Of a stretch of 64,000 nt of DNA, positions 49,432 to 61,569 are shown piece after piece. Source of the stretch: Synanceia verrucosa (Eukaryota; Chordata; Actinopteri; Perciformes; Synanceiidae); NCBI GenBank assembly GCA_029721515.1, contig CM056565.1:9178742-9242741 (forward strand), written 5' to 3'. Under the pieces are notes generated by a model that ran no database searches, had not been told where the DNA came from, and saw only the letters and a list, made by a program, of their open reading frames with translations. A program made the translations under genes and the position numbers. Position 1 is the first letter of the stretch. Every line of letters starts with the position of its first letter.

Positions 49432-51083
49432 TGTATATGTGTAAGAGAGAGATTCTGGGAGAGGATGGAGCTTTAAAGAAGTTTTATTCAGCAGCTCTGC
49501 AGTCACTGTGTGTCTCCTACAGACAGCAAATGTACATTCCCTGTATTCACCACTCAAACCCTCTGCAAGCATCACTTCACAGCGTGCCGCCATGCAGTCC
49601 CTGTAAGACACTGTAAGACAACCCCTAACATTCTGCTGTCCTGTCTCACTATCTGTCTTTCAGCAGACATGCGCTGCTGAAGCTCTCCCCTAATGAGTCC
49701 GTCCTGGAACTCCTGCTCGTGCTGCTGTTGTGCTTGCACGTCCTCGCCGTGTGCCCCTCCACGTGCTCCTGCAGCCGCAGCCACAGGGAGGTGGATTGTT
49801 CCTGGAGGGGTCTGAGGCAGCTCCCCGATGGCCTGCAGCACAACATGCGCTCCCTCAACCTGTCCCACAACCGCCTGCATGACCTGGACGGCCGGCTCAC
49901 CACGTACACACACTTGCGTGTCCTCGACTTGTCTCACAACCGGCTGGACCACCTGCCAGCCAGCCTGCCTCGGTCCCTCTGGCAGCTCCATGCTGCCTTC
50001 AACCATATCCGGCTACTGGGTAAGAACGACACGGTTCACCAGTGGAACCTGCGGCTACTCGACCTCTCTAACAACAAGCTGGAGCGGGTCGTCTTCATCA
50101 ACAACACGCTGATCAACCTGTGCGCCCTCAACCTGAGCCACAATCACTTCTGGACCTTGCCCACCAACATGCCGATGCACCTGGAGAGCATCGACCTATC
50201 ACACAACTTGCTTGTGAATGTGTTGCCGGACTCTCTGGACCGACTCCATAGGCTAACCCACTTCTATCTCCATGCAAACCGTTTTGCCACGCTGCCATTT
50301 GGAGTTTTTGACAAGATGACGTCTGTTAGACTCATCACTCTGGGTGACAACCCTTGGGCCTGTCACCTTTACGACGAAATCAGCTACTTGCTCTTCTGGA
50401 CTCAACACACACCAGCCCGAGTCCTGGGCTGCCCCTGCCATACCCAGCCAGTCTGTGGTGGGATGCGCCCTGGCAGGACTGGAGGTTGGCACTTTGCCTC
50501 CTACAACCTGCCTCCACTTGCAGCAAATGCCCAGGACCTGAGCTCCGTGGCCCCTGAGGACGCTGTCACCGGGTGGTGGTACTTGTCAGTTTCCGCTTTG
50601 CAAAGCACCCCAAATTCCCCTGAAGAGGCTTCAAACGCACAACACCCTTTCACAGCCACACCCATCACCATCTCCACCCTGCGACCCAGAAGCACAGACA
50701 CACACCAAACTATTAATCATCTCTCCACATCTGCTGGCCCAGCTGCTGCTGCTGCTGCTGCTCCAGACCACATGCTCCACCCTGATTCCCATCTCATCTC
50801 TGGCACCAAAGAAGACTCACTCCACACCATGGACACATCCTCTATTTTCGACACAAGCTTCATTACTGAAATAATGGTGGCAAGGGAACGATCTCTTACA
50901 ACAGAGACTCCCTCCATCCAAACAAGGAAGACAACTACTCTTCGAACCAGGAGTGTGAGGAGGAAGAATCAGTCACTTCCAAGCGGTACTGGCAACAGCG
51001 GCCAGATTCCTGCTGTCTGCTCCTTGCATCCTTTCCTACACAGTGTGGGGCTCCTGTCCCTCATTCTGCAACAAGTCCTCTGA
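48943..51083 (+). CDS. omg: Oligodendrocyte-myelin glycoprotein
   Basis: GPI-anchored leucine-rich-repeat surface protein of myelin and neurons; the mammalian protein is a Nogo-receptor ligand that restrains neurite outgrowth. Exons 48943-48950 and 49664-51083 (stop TGA 51081-51083) give about 475 residues. The large exon has no suitable in-frame ATG near its start. A donor AAG|GTGAGT at 48951 preceded by ATGAGAAG supplies Met-Arg and joins in phase to the acceptor TTTCAG at 49663. Domains: hydrophobic signal (LELLLVLLLCLHVLAV); LRRNT cysteines CPSTCSCSRSHREVDC; about eight LRRs with the OMG-type LPRSLWQLHAAFNHI; LRRCT (NPWACHLYDEISYLL, then GCPCHTQPVC); a long Ser/Thr/Pro-rich stalk; and a hydrophobic C-terminal GPI signal (SVGLLSLILQQVL). 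It lies 2 kb after evi2a on the same strand. Confidence 0.92.
49393..49427. repeat. (TG)n microsatellite in omg intron
   Basis: About 17 TG units in the single omg intron. Confidence 0.95.
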
Positions 51084-51207
51084 AAGACAAAAAATCCCAC
51101 TGAAACCAGCACAAAGAAATACAGCACACACTGATGACTGACTGACTGTTGACTGTTATAGTACTGTCATGTTACCAGCTTACCTGCAAAAAGCCATTTA
51201 CAATAGA

Positions 51208-51705
51208 ATGTTTAAAGGAACAGCGTGTAGGATTTGGCAACATCTAGTGGCATGGCTGCAGATTGCAACCAACTGAGTAACCCTCCACTCTGTCTGTCTG
51301 TGATTGTGGTAATGTGAGCCTCTGAGTGCAGAACTGTGGTAACACTGTTCGCCTCGCTCAGAGGCCATCCACACCTTACATTTTCACTCTCTGCGCTTCA
51401 CTTAACTGCAGTTTCACAATTGTGTCTGAGATCTATAGTGGCCTTCAGATAGCTTAAAACCTCAGCTTAAAGCTTAAAGAAATGCTTGCTAGTATTTAGT
51501 TTGTCCATTCTGGGCCACTGTACAAACATAGAGGAGCAACATAGTGGCCCCCACGAAGAGAATCCCTCTGTAGATATGAAGGGTTCTTTTTAAGCTAAGG
51601 AAAACAGCCGTTTTTAGTTCTTAATTATACCACAATGAAAACATAGTGATGAATAATATATTTCATTTTTGCCGATAGATCCCACAGAATGCCACACACT
51701 GGCCC
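51208..51705 (+). repeat. GATTGCAACCAACTGA-type MITE, copy B
   Basis: Starts TTTAAAGGAACAGCGTGTAG with ATCTAGTGGCATGG and GATTGCAACCAACTGAGTAA, and ends near AATGCCACACACTGGCCCTT. Same orientation as copy A. It begins about 125 bases after the omg stop and may fall in its 3'UTR. Confidence 0.7.
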
Positions 51706-51709
51706 TTGA

Positions 51710-54700
51710 GCAATCCCTGCTATTCTGAATATGGTGTTATTTTTATGATAATTGGTCAAAAACATGAATGAACCTTTTCTAATCACCCTTTTTTTCACAA
51801 ACCTCCACTCCACTTGGAGAATATGCCTGTAATGAGTACAGCTTAACACTTGATGGCACTATTCGTTCAGGTACCAGTTTATTATGTAACTGAATGTAGC
51901 CTGGTGCTCTTCTGCAACTACAGTCTGCCCATGTCACTGCTGTCCAGGACACTTTATGACCTAAAATGACTCGGTATCTTTTATTTTCCCCTTTTTCTTT
52001 GCCTACAAAAAGGCATGACACCCGTATTTTGACTCAGTTTTAATAGACATCCTTGATGCCTGCTCACTTGTCTCATGTAACAAGCCATATCGCCAGATGC
52101 ACGGTCTTTTCCAGGGGGGAGTGTATCTATGTGAGAGGCTGGCAATGCCACGTGCAGAACAACAGAAAAAAAACAATGCTGCATCACTATCTTTAACAAA
52201 CTCTGAGTGCCAAGCACTGCTTCTGTATTTTGCTCACACCTCAAACTTAAGTGTCCTTCATGATTCAGTGACGCTCTGTGTGAAAATGATCTGCATGGTG
52301 ATTTGAACGTTCAAGGAATGCTAACCTATTACTGCTATATTGCCGCAGAGCGTTAAAACACAGACATTCTCATCTTATTTCACTGAAATGTTGAAGATAT
52401 TCCAATCTCAATTGCATAAGGCATAGATGTGATGTGGTGATGTGATGAGCCAGTCTGTTTTGTTTTTACATTATAGAGATGCAGTTTTTGCATATGGCAC
52501 CAAAAGACAGAAATATTAGGACACAGCAAGCTGCATTTGATACGGGAATACAGTGGAATAACACCTCTCTAGGTGATTTCTGGAAAGTTAAATAAAACAG
52601 ATGAGATATTTACACCTTTTGATGATTTTTTCCACATTGCAATGGATGGATGGATGTTTCTCATTCTGAGCTGTTTTCACAGATAGCGTATCATGTTTTG
52701 CTTGTTTTTTTGTTTGTTTTTTTTAGTATTCAACAATTACATCTCCCATGGGTCTTTTTGTATTTATTGAGAGAAGGTTCACTGTAAGCTCAAAACCTAT
52801 TTATTCCAGGCAGATCTTTCTCCACAGCTGCAAACCACCCAGAACAAACACATTCTTATCTGTAAGGTCACTGAGCAACCACGCTTGTCAAAGTTTGTTT
52901 TTTAAAAGATCAATCAAAGAAAAAAGTCATCTGCATTTCGTGACACTAGCCCAGGAGTGTGTGCTCTCAATGTGATCTTTATTAATGTCTGGAGGAGACG
53001 TGAGGAAATCTCACATGCAGGAACATCTGTGAAAGAGAAGCTCTCCTGACACTGTGTGGCACAGGGAGGTGACCCGGCAGGTTCAGCCTAGAGGAGCAAC
53101 ATGGAGTCACTGTCACCACCCACACTGTGAATGATAAGCATCTGATGTAACGTCAGTCAGACCGTGAATCACATCTGAATAGCTACAGCAGGGAAAAAAG
53201 GTATGAATGTAAAATGCAGAGAAAATACATTCCCTTCTCACTGACACAGACAAATATGACACAACTGGATAAATAGATATAATTCTTAAGCTCGACTGAA
53301 TCAACATACCATAATAGAAGTGAAACAGAGTGAAGAGAAATCATTTTATCTGCACACCAGCCTTCATGGTGATGACTCAAACACCTGCTGCATAAAGTTT
53401 GTGCACTGTATGTGGTTTAGAAGCAGAAAGGAACTTGTGGTTGGCATGCTCTTTATTTATACTGTACTCAAGATGCAAGGCTCACTGGGAGTTAACTTTC
53501 ATTTCTCCCCTCAAGTCTCTGTTTCCCCTTGCATTTTCATTTAATCACTTATTAATTGTTAAATTGGTATATTATTGAGTTTATTCCAGTGAATTTTCCA
53601 AATTAATACAGCCAGTACAAAGCACCATTAAAACAACATGAAACCTTGAAAAGACAAAATGCGACAACTCATATTCTAGATTCATTCTGCATCATTTGTG
53701 AGATTCGTATGGTTCATATTTGCCCAAAAACATATATTCGATGGGAAGAAATGGTAAAGTATTACCAGAAAGTCATTTTGGTTGATATTGTTTTTAATTG
53801 TCACTCTGAGATTAAACAGCATAACCACTGAATCATCACATGCAATATTACACATACCCAATATATATTCCTCAACTTTCTGCCTCCCTTTAGCTGCAGA
53901 ACTTTAGAGCATCTCTTCAAAGTGCTGTATAGGTGCCAGTGAGGCTGGCCTGCGAGCCAATTATTTTCTCTGTAGACAACACAAAGTAGTGTCAGATTTC
54001 TCTTCGGGCTCCTCCTAATAACTGACAAGGTGTTGAAGGGTAGCATCATTTACCGCTGCCATGCCTCCCCCTCTTCATCTCTCCACCCCGGCTTGTTTTG
54101 AGTGAGCTGCTTTCTGTCTTTCAGCCACACTCAATAAGACTCAGCCCCAGTGTGCTTCTCTGTACCCAGCAGCCCTGCTGCCCCTGAGTGTTCTCCTTCA
54201 TTTAAGTCCCCATCAGCTTTATGTAGCACTGTGTTCAAATACAGCAAAGCTTAAAGAATATAGCCCAATGCCATCGTAAATATATGAGATTTACACGTCT
54301 TTGTGTGTAGTGCTTTGCTGAAAATGTCTTCTGTTGTTGAAGAGCGCTGCTCACCAAGCTGGCAAGCTTTTGGAGCTTGTTTGGAATTGGACCTGTATAC
54401 AGAAGTATCAGGGAGCCGTTCCACTGACAGATTCAGACCAGATCACCACAACCATGGTGACTTAAAGCTCGTCACTCCTAAGAGATGACACAAGAGATGT
54501 GTCACTTTGAACCACCTCCATGAATACACAGTGAGTCACACTAATGATATCAGCTCCTGTCCATGATTGCATATGCTCTAAGTGCCCTCTTGTGGTGGGG
54601 GGAAAGAAATGTATGTTTATACCAAAACATTAGAGCCAGGGACAATTCTGAGAGGGACTGTGTCCTTCACCAGGACACAAACAGCTCGCCCCTGACAGAG

Positions 54701-54830
54701 CCTACAGAGTCTACTCTCAAGGGCCTTTTGAAAAAAAATCTCACCGCTGTGACTTTACTGCAGTGTCAGGTATAATAATTCAACATAACCAGATATGCAT
54801 GTTTAAATGTTGCATAAAATGCATCTAAAA
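51710..54830. other. Intergenic DNA, no gene seen
   Basis: No exon recognised on either strand and no NF1-like coding segment. AATAAA at 52591-52596 could serve a long omg 3'UTR, but nothing else ties it to omg. Confidence 0.5.
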
Positions 54831-55150
54831 ATCTGTCGACCATCCTGACAGACCAAAGCTCAGACAGATGTCGATGCCCTGATAAAGGCCACTGCAGCCT
54901 GCCTTACGGCTAAAACAATGGCTGCCAATTTCCACCCCCCCAGAGCCTGCATCACAATATCAATTGTGCACCAGAATTAGGCTGCTAGCCAACCAAGAGG
55001 GACGCTCAAATGTTGCAGATAAAGTTTATCTGATAGGCCTAATCTGTATTGACAGCTAGGGGTCTAAATGCCGAGGGCTCGCTGTCTCTTTGAGCCAAGA
55101 GCAATGTTCTCCAGTCTGAGGGCACTGATCAGCTGAAAGTCAACAAAAAA
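54830..55150. other. Complex non-coding block, possible conserved element
   Basis: Unlike its AT-rich, homopolymer-bearing surroundings, this stretch is compositionally even and dense in transcription-factor-like words (GGCTGCCAATTTCCACC, CAGATAAAGTTTATCTGATA, a GATA pair in inverted orientation). It has no coding frame. Its place upstream of the developmental gene msi2 makes an enhancer plausible, but this is inference only. Confidence 0.25.
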
Positions 55151-55814
55151 ACTCCCCCAAAAAACGTGTAGGAATCTGGAAGAAATAACAAGGTGTATTC
55201 TCCAGCAACACTGAAGACTGATGAGACAGGCAAAAAATTCAAACCCTGCAGCATAGCAGGGGGTGGTGGGTGAGGGGAAGCTGAGGATATGGTGTCTCTC
55301 GCTCTCGTCTCAATGGCACAGACAAGGCAAGGTCAGTGTAAAGGTCGGTGGTTGCAGAACAGGAAATGGTCGGCAACAGAGAGAATATATGGTGGCAGCC
55401 AGTTAGGGGAGAGAATGTAAGAAAGGGAAATGATAGAGAGAGAAAAAGGTTTGTAGAAAACAAAGAATGAGCCAGAAGACAGAAAGCACCACTTAGCTGG
55501 TGTGTCCAGAGAGGCCTGCTTTACTGTGCCATTCTTAGCCTGGGGAAGATTTCAAAGAAATGTCTGAGGCATATACACTCATATAAACAAACTCAGAGAA
55601 AGTGAATAAAACTGGGTGCAAGAATTCTTCATGCTGGAAATCTGTGGGCTTATTGTCAGTTTGTCCATATAGCAACAACAAATGCAGCTGCGTGCATGCA
55701 TGAGTGTGTCTTGACGCCATTATGAAGAGGAAATCTTGAGCGTGAGCTGTGAATTTGCATGATAAACCAGAGAGCGTGGCGCACAGCTGTCCTAAGGAGC
55801 ATTTCAACAAAATA

Positions 55815-56430
55815 GGCCTTAAAGGAATAGTGTGTAACATTTCAGGGGCTCTATTAGAAAAAATGGTATATGATATAACATAACCCATAATATTCATAGC
55901 TACGTTTTCATTTTTGTTAGCTTAGAATGAGCTTGTCATATCTACATTGGGAGTGGGTCCTCTTCAGGGAGACATTCACCATGTTGCTCCACCATGTTTC
56001 TACAGCAGCCCAGAATGGACAAAACAACCAGAGAGACTTCTATGTTTTTAGTTTACTTGAAGGCCACTGTACTTCAAACCTGTGCTAGCAGCAGCCTCCA
56101 TGCTGCCCACAGTGTTATTATCAGAGGGTTAGGGTGTGTATAAGAAGTTGACGAGTGGACTGTTGCATCGAAGGCTTGAGCTTGACGTTTTGGCCATCGC
56201 CATTTTTTTTTTTCACAATCTGAAGTAATGCAAAATTGTGTACACCCAGGCAGTGAAAATACTTTTTTAGGCAACAAAAACGTTACAATTAACTTTCATG
56301 AACAGACTTAACTGTTAAAGTTGTGGTTTCCACAGTTTTGTTGCCGCAGTTTCAGAAAAGAGAGGAGTGAGCAGAGGAGCACTCCATCGGCTGCAATCTG
56401 CAACCAGCCCACTAGATGAGAACATAATAT
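55815..56430 (-). repeat. GATTGCAACCAACTGA-type MITE, copy C (inverted)
   Basis: Begins CTTAAAGGAATAGTGTGTAA with GCTTAGAATGAGC, CTACATTGGGAGTGGGTCC and CCATGTTTCTACAGCAGCCC, and ends GGCTGCAATCTGCAACCAGC then CCACTAGATG. These are the reverse complements of copy A/B words. It is the longest of the three copies. Confidence 0.7.
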
Positions 56431-56749
56431 ACACACAGTCCCATTAATGACAAAGAATGGGAAACAAATAGATCTGGAGAGCTCATTTAAAAAAATGTAC
56501 AAAAGACTAGGTGTCTTTGTGGGGGGATGGATTACCACTTCCTGCGCTTTGACAAAGCACTCCAAAAGGCCAACGTGCACATCTTTCCTCGCACTGCTGA
56601 CTATACAGGTGATGGGATGGCTCCTTGTGGTGCTTTAATGCCACTCGTCATCATCTGTAACACACAGCTCTCTCCTCTCTGGAGTCATGCGAAACGGCAG
56701 CCAGAACATTGCAGGGGAGCAGCAGGGGCATGAGCTTATCTCCCAGCCC

Positions 56750-57200
56750 AGTGGAGCAGGTAAACGATGTCGTCATCATCATCCACTTGGTGTTGGAGCC
56801 CAATTGGCCTAAAGAGCCCCCACACGCAAATCTTTTAACACTGAGGTCAAAAAATGCACATCAACTTGCTCCGTCTATATTGCTAAAACAGAGATGTACT
56901 GTATGTAGTTGGTGTGATTCGGCTACAGCTCTCTGTGAGTGCTACAAGCTATTTTCTGATACCTTGAGGTGCTTTAGGGCACTTGGTACAAGGGAATACT
57001 GCATTTTTCAAGAATTTGCAGAGATAATTTGCCCGGCTTGGAGGAGCCTCATGCATTTTAGATATTTCAAAAGTCAATATTACAGTTTAATAACGTGTAT
57101 GTCTGAATATCACAGCAGCCCATCTACCTGGAATGCTAGTGTGTAGCCTCTGGCACAGCTTAATTAACTCGTCTGCATAGTTACAGAGGGCATAATGGGG
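56750..57200. other. Complex non-coding block, possible conserved element
   Basis: Homopolymer-poor, even-composition sequence containing GGCTTGGAGGAGCCTCATGC, AGCTTAATTAACTCGTC (homeodomain-like core) and several ATTTGC words. No coding capacity beyond a chance frame. Candidate msi2 regulatory DNA; weak evidence. Confidence 0.25.
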
Positions 57201-57479
57201 GAAGAGAAATCACTCATCGCCAGAACATCCTTCCCTACTGATCTGACATCAAACACTTCCTCTACGATCTGGTAACTATTGTACACAGTGCCCCAGTGAT
57301 CCTCACACATCACATGCATCACGATAAGTCAGCAACGCTTTCACAGAACATACATGATGAGACTTTTTTTTTTTTAATCAAATTACAATTAAATACAACT
57401 GAAATAGAGTTTTATAAGATGCTAAATTATTCCAGAGCAAGATGAAAGAGCCAGGTAGGCTGCAGTTTGGTGGGTGGCT

Positions 57480-57930
57480 AATTCCTGAAATAGGACTGTC
57501 AATTATGCATGTTTGGGTCTGGCTCTCTCTCTCCCTGCAGCCTGAGAGGTGCTTTGGCTTCAGCAGAGAAGGAAAAGAAGAAGCAGAAAAGAGACAGGGA
57601 CACTAGAGGGAGACAATTTGTTCACAGCTGCAGCCTCCTCCACAGCTTTCCCTTGCATTCTGAATTTCACCATAATAGGCCCTCCTGGGGGAAGCAGAGA
57701 TCACCCAATCCATGGTGATCAACACAAAATCATTCCCCAAATCCAAAGGATCAAATTAACAGCGCCTCAGGAGTGTTTGAATAATACACCCCTCACAAAT
57801 TCAGGGAGTCTGAGCTATCTTCTAGTGCTGGATTCATATAGCCTATGTATTGGATTCCGTCTGTGCATGCTTGCTACACAGGGAGAGGCTCTTTGAGAAT
57901 TATGAAAATATGAAAATGTTAAAATCCCCT
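57480..57930. other. Complex non-coding block, possible conserved element
   Basis: Similar character to the previous block, with TTCACAGCTGCAGCCTCC (E-box), CATGGTGATCAACAC and CAAATTAACAGC. Overlapping + strand frames of 69-115 codons have no domain resemblance. Confidence 0.2.
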
Positions 57931-59233
57931 TCCAGTTTTACGTCAGAATCAGTGCTTTCATCTCCTGTGTTTGTGTCTCCAGACATTTAAAGGTTTTATA
58001 TTTTGTCATTCACGCACAGATTTGAGGGTATAGATGGGGGGGGGAATGGGGATTGGGGGCGAAGCATGATCCAAGAACAATTTCTCCAAGGTCAAGTGAG
58101 GATTCAGAGGGTGTAAAGTGATTACTGCTACAGGAAACAGGATGCCTCTTCTCAAAAACAGCATCTCATAACACCGTCAGCGAGTCTATTGCTTCTTTCA
58201 CTTTCTTTCTCCCCCCCAGCTCTTTCACACACTATCAATTTTACTTCTCTCTCTCTCAATCCCCCCAACCCAAATCCTACAGTCTTCATTGCAAAAGGCT
58301 CGGTTAGTTACAAGCTTTTTTGTTTTGCTCGAGTTTCCTCTCTATTGAGGAGCTGAATGCAAGCTACAATTGCAGTGATACAACTGTGCGGTTTCAGAAA
58401 TCTTTGCATTGTCCTCGATTCTAAAGTGACTCATGACTCAACACACAGATGAGTTCAAAGCATGCAGGGTGTAAAAAATAGTGACTAGTTCTTGAAATCC
58501 CCTCATTAATCAGAATGTCTTCAACAGCTGCCACCTTTATGAATGCTTTCCAAGCCGTGATGATGCTTTTGTGTGATCACTTTCAAGGAAATTTGTCCGT
58601 GTGTAGAAAAATATACGCCTTTTCACTTTCCTTCTCACCCAATACCGAACTCTCAGCTGCTCTGAAAGCCTAGCTGTCAGAGAGCCTAAACTTGCTTAAA
58701 AAGGATAAACATTTTGGGCACTTTCATCAGGCAGCAGTGGCTGCTCGGATTAAAGGAGAACACTGTTTTACTTAAAAATCTATACATTTTTCTCCTTCAA
58801 TCAGTGTAAAAAATCTCTGCAGACTCAGCCCTTGAACTAGTGTTGTCTGAAAGATTTTTTTTCTGAAATATGATATGCTACTTGACTTAGATATCAAACA
58901 GAATAGAGTTTGGCATCAGGATGTTTGTGGGTTCCAACTCAGCTCACAACCCTTGATCAGATATTGTAAAAATGTCACGCTGAATGTACCTTTTCTGTCA
59001 TGTTTGCTCTCTTCATGGGGTAATAACAGTGAACAGAGAGGCTATGATAGCAATGTTCAAAAGGCAGAATAATTTGCAGCCGCAGTGTGAAACCTGTGTT
59101 TTTTATTTGAGCATAAAACAAGTCACTCTCCATGTGTTAAATCCACTGTGATTTTTTGCACACCTTGTGATCGCTTTAAAGCCTGTTGTTCCTCAGAGCT
59201 CATATTCCACATTGATTTATAACCTCCCTCAGT

Positions 59234-59264
<31 letters not shown>

Positions 59265-60080
59265 GCAGGTGTAATTTTCACACATTCAACATTTCGGGCA
59301 TATATGCTGCAGCAGGACAGTGTCACACATTTCACAACTTATATAGAACACACAACACTGAAATAATCTTTAATGTATCCCCAAGTGACACGAGAGTAGT
59401 GCGTAGAAGGTAGAATAAGTAATAGCGTTTTACACAAGGTGTCATTTTTCTATTTTCTTTGACACCCCTGTGCTACGAGGAGTTGTTTCAGAAATACAGA
59501 GAGATGTGATGTGTAGTTTTAGCTGTTAAACTGTCAAAAGTTGTGTTATTTGTTTTTTTTTTTTTTATCTAAGTCATTGTTTCAAAAAACATGCTGCCTG
59601 GCTAGATAAGAAATTCCCCCTGTGGTGGTGCCCTGAACAGTCAGCACATGCAGGCCTATTTAAAAAAAAAAAAAAAAAAGACTTGAACACTGAATGTGAA
59701 TAATGAAATAGGATCACTAGTTACATTTCATGCAGAGCTTGGGATGTTTTGTTGTAATTATTTTCATGCTATGATTAATGAAAAGTGCATTTATATAGGA
59801 TTTATTGTCTGAGCTCTGTGAGCAGCAACGTGGCACAGATTCAAACTCAATGCATAATACATAATTTAAAGTTTAATTGGTGCACAAGGTTTCATTTTCT
59901 TGGGTTGTATTGATAGCAAACTGTACAAATATTCCATTCCTCTTCTTTTTTTTTATCTTCTTCAGGGTCATGAGGGGGCAGAGGCATTTTATCTCCACAT
60001 GAATTGTGCACAAGGGGGGCAGGGCCGGCTGCTTGTTACAGGTCATCTACATGAAAAGATTCATAATTACTCCACGGTTT
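57931..60080. other. Intergenic DNA, no gene seen
   Basis: AT-rich with homopolymers (G-run at 58037, A-run at 59661-59678) and a CT microsatellite. No exon recognised. Confidence 0.5.
59234..59265. repeat. (CT)n microsatellite
   Basis: A CT run with one CTGT interruption. Confidence 0.95.
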
Positions 60081-60084
60081 GTAC

Positions 60085-60260
60085 AGATATCGCACTTTAT
60101 TGATCCCCGTAGGATAAGTCTTTGTTGGGTTTTCATAATGAGTATAGCAGTTTAAAGGTCTGACCCCAGGGTCAGCTACAGAGTACAGTATCTGTACTGT
60201 ATCATGCTCAGGGGGGGACCTTCTCCATGGGATCTGAACCTGCTTGAAAACAGATTTTAT
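60085..60260. repeat. Retroelement-tail-like dispersed repeat
   Basis: Contains CACTTTATTGATCCCCGTAG, GACCCCAGGGTCAGCTACAG and ATGCTCAGGGGGGGACCTTC, words that recur together in a very common fish repeat. Boundaries are approximate and the family is unnamed. Confidence 0.5.
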
Positions 60261-60384
60261 GGCTCAGGAGACTTTCTGTAATAATCTACCCACCGCCATT
60301 TTAATACATTTTAAAATGAGATGAAAATTGCTCAATGTAACATGAAATGTAAAATATTTTCATGTGTATGAATAATTCAAAGAA

Positions 60385-60385
<1 letters not shown>

Positions 60386-60433
<48 letters not shown>
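60386..60433. repeat. (AAT)n microsatellite
   Basis: About 15 AAT units. Confidence 0.95.
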
Positions 60434-60434
<1 letters not shown>

Positions 60435-60725
60435 ATCCACAGAGCTGTTCAGAAGGCGCTGCAGAAAAGTATCACCTTTTCTTTAAATTAAGTTATTTTG
60501 ATAAGGAGTTAATCATTTGTTTCTCTATATAGCAGAGCTGACATTTGGTTCCCACTTCTCCTAACAAGGTGTGACATCTAGTGGCTGAGTGTCATGAATC
60601 GCAACTTTAATATGTATATTATATATATATCATAACAAAGCTACAGACTTTTATTGTTGGTATTGTAGCGTGATGCACTGATCATGTCAGATCCATTCAA
60701 ATGTGATCATACAGAACAAGTTAAA

Positions 60726-60727
<2 letters not shown>

Positions 60728-60787
<60 letters not shown>
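60728..60787. repeat. (AT)n microsatellite
   Basis: About 29 AT units, adjoining the left side of MITE copy 3. Confidence 0.95.
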
Positions 60788-60790
<3 letters not shown>

Positions 60791-60799
60791 TGAGTGCTT

Positions 60800-61017
60800 T
60801 TGTGAAACAGTAAATTTGAAAATTCATGGATAAAAATAATAAATATATTTTTCAACATTAAATATGTCATTTTGATTAAAGAGCTTGCACATACAGGTGG
60901 ATTAGCCATTACAGAAACATACAAAATATTTTTGTAATCAGCAATGTTGTTAATTTAGGGCAGCGGTGACAAACACTGAGTGGTGGAATAATAATACATT
61001 TGTTAGGTACTGTATAT
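60800..61017 (+). mobile_element. MITE of TTAACAA-terminated family, copy 3
   Basis: Shares AAATTCATGGATAA, GATTAAAGAGCTTGCAC and GGTGGATTAGCCATTACAGA with copies 1 and 2, and ends ACATTTGTTAGGTACTGTA, an inverted terminal word. The left end is replaced by the AT microsatellite. Confidence 0.6.
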
Positions 61018-61146
61018 ATAATGTTGGCCACCATTGAATAAGTAAATAAATTACTTTTTGCTTTATATTGTATGCTCATTTAATGTAATTTAATCTAATT
61101 AAAAGGATGGACTCTATTGCACGGCGAAAGAATAATAAGATATATT

Positions 61147-61361
61147 CCATCCATCCATCCATTTTCTACCACTTATCCTTACATGGGGGTATCCTTACAT
61201 CCCCATGCATGTTTTTGGATGGTGGGAGGAAGCTGGAGTACCCAGAGAGAACCCACGCAGACACAGGAAGAACATCTCCACACAGTGAGGCCCCGGGACT
61301 CGAACCCGGTACCGTCTTGCTGTGAGGCGACAGTGCTAACCACTACACCACCGTGCCACCA
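61147..61361 (-). mobile_element. tRNA-derived SINE, copy 2 (internal deletion)
   Basis: Same family and orientation as the copy at 40819-41164, with A-box TGGTGTAGTGG and B-box GGGTTCGAGTCC on the minus strand and a (GGAT)n tail. About 130 bases of the body between TTATCC and CCCATGCATG are missing. A perfect 8-bp target duplication AAGATATA flanks it (61137-61144 and 61363-61370), so the deleted form itself may have transposed. Confidence 0.85.
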
Positions 61362-61465
61362 CAAGATATACTGTATATTTTAATTGGTAAAAAAGAAACT
61401 GCTGCTTAGTTTGCACGTTTGCCGAATAAATAAGATATAAACACTGCTAATGAAGAGTAAGACAA

Positions 61466-61472
<7 letters not shown>

Positions 61473-61528
<56 letters not shown>
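61473..61528. repeat. (AT)n microsatellite
   Basis: About 28 TA units, 350 bases upstream of the msi2 start. Confidence 0.95.
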
Positions 61529-61529
<1 letters not shown>

Positions 61530-61569
61530 TTCTTTTTAATAGTATTTGTCCACAGATTTAGAAGAGCAG

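Noticed and set aside
49572..50006. 144-codon minus-strand ORF
   Set aside because: Antisense shadow of the omg LRR exon; no splice signals or domain resemblance.
51710..61100. Search for NF1 exons on the minus strand
   Set aside because: None of the frames in this interval or in 40.1-46.2 kb resembles neurofibromin; a formal tblastn would still be decisive.
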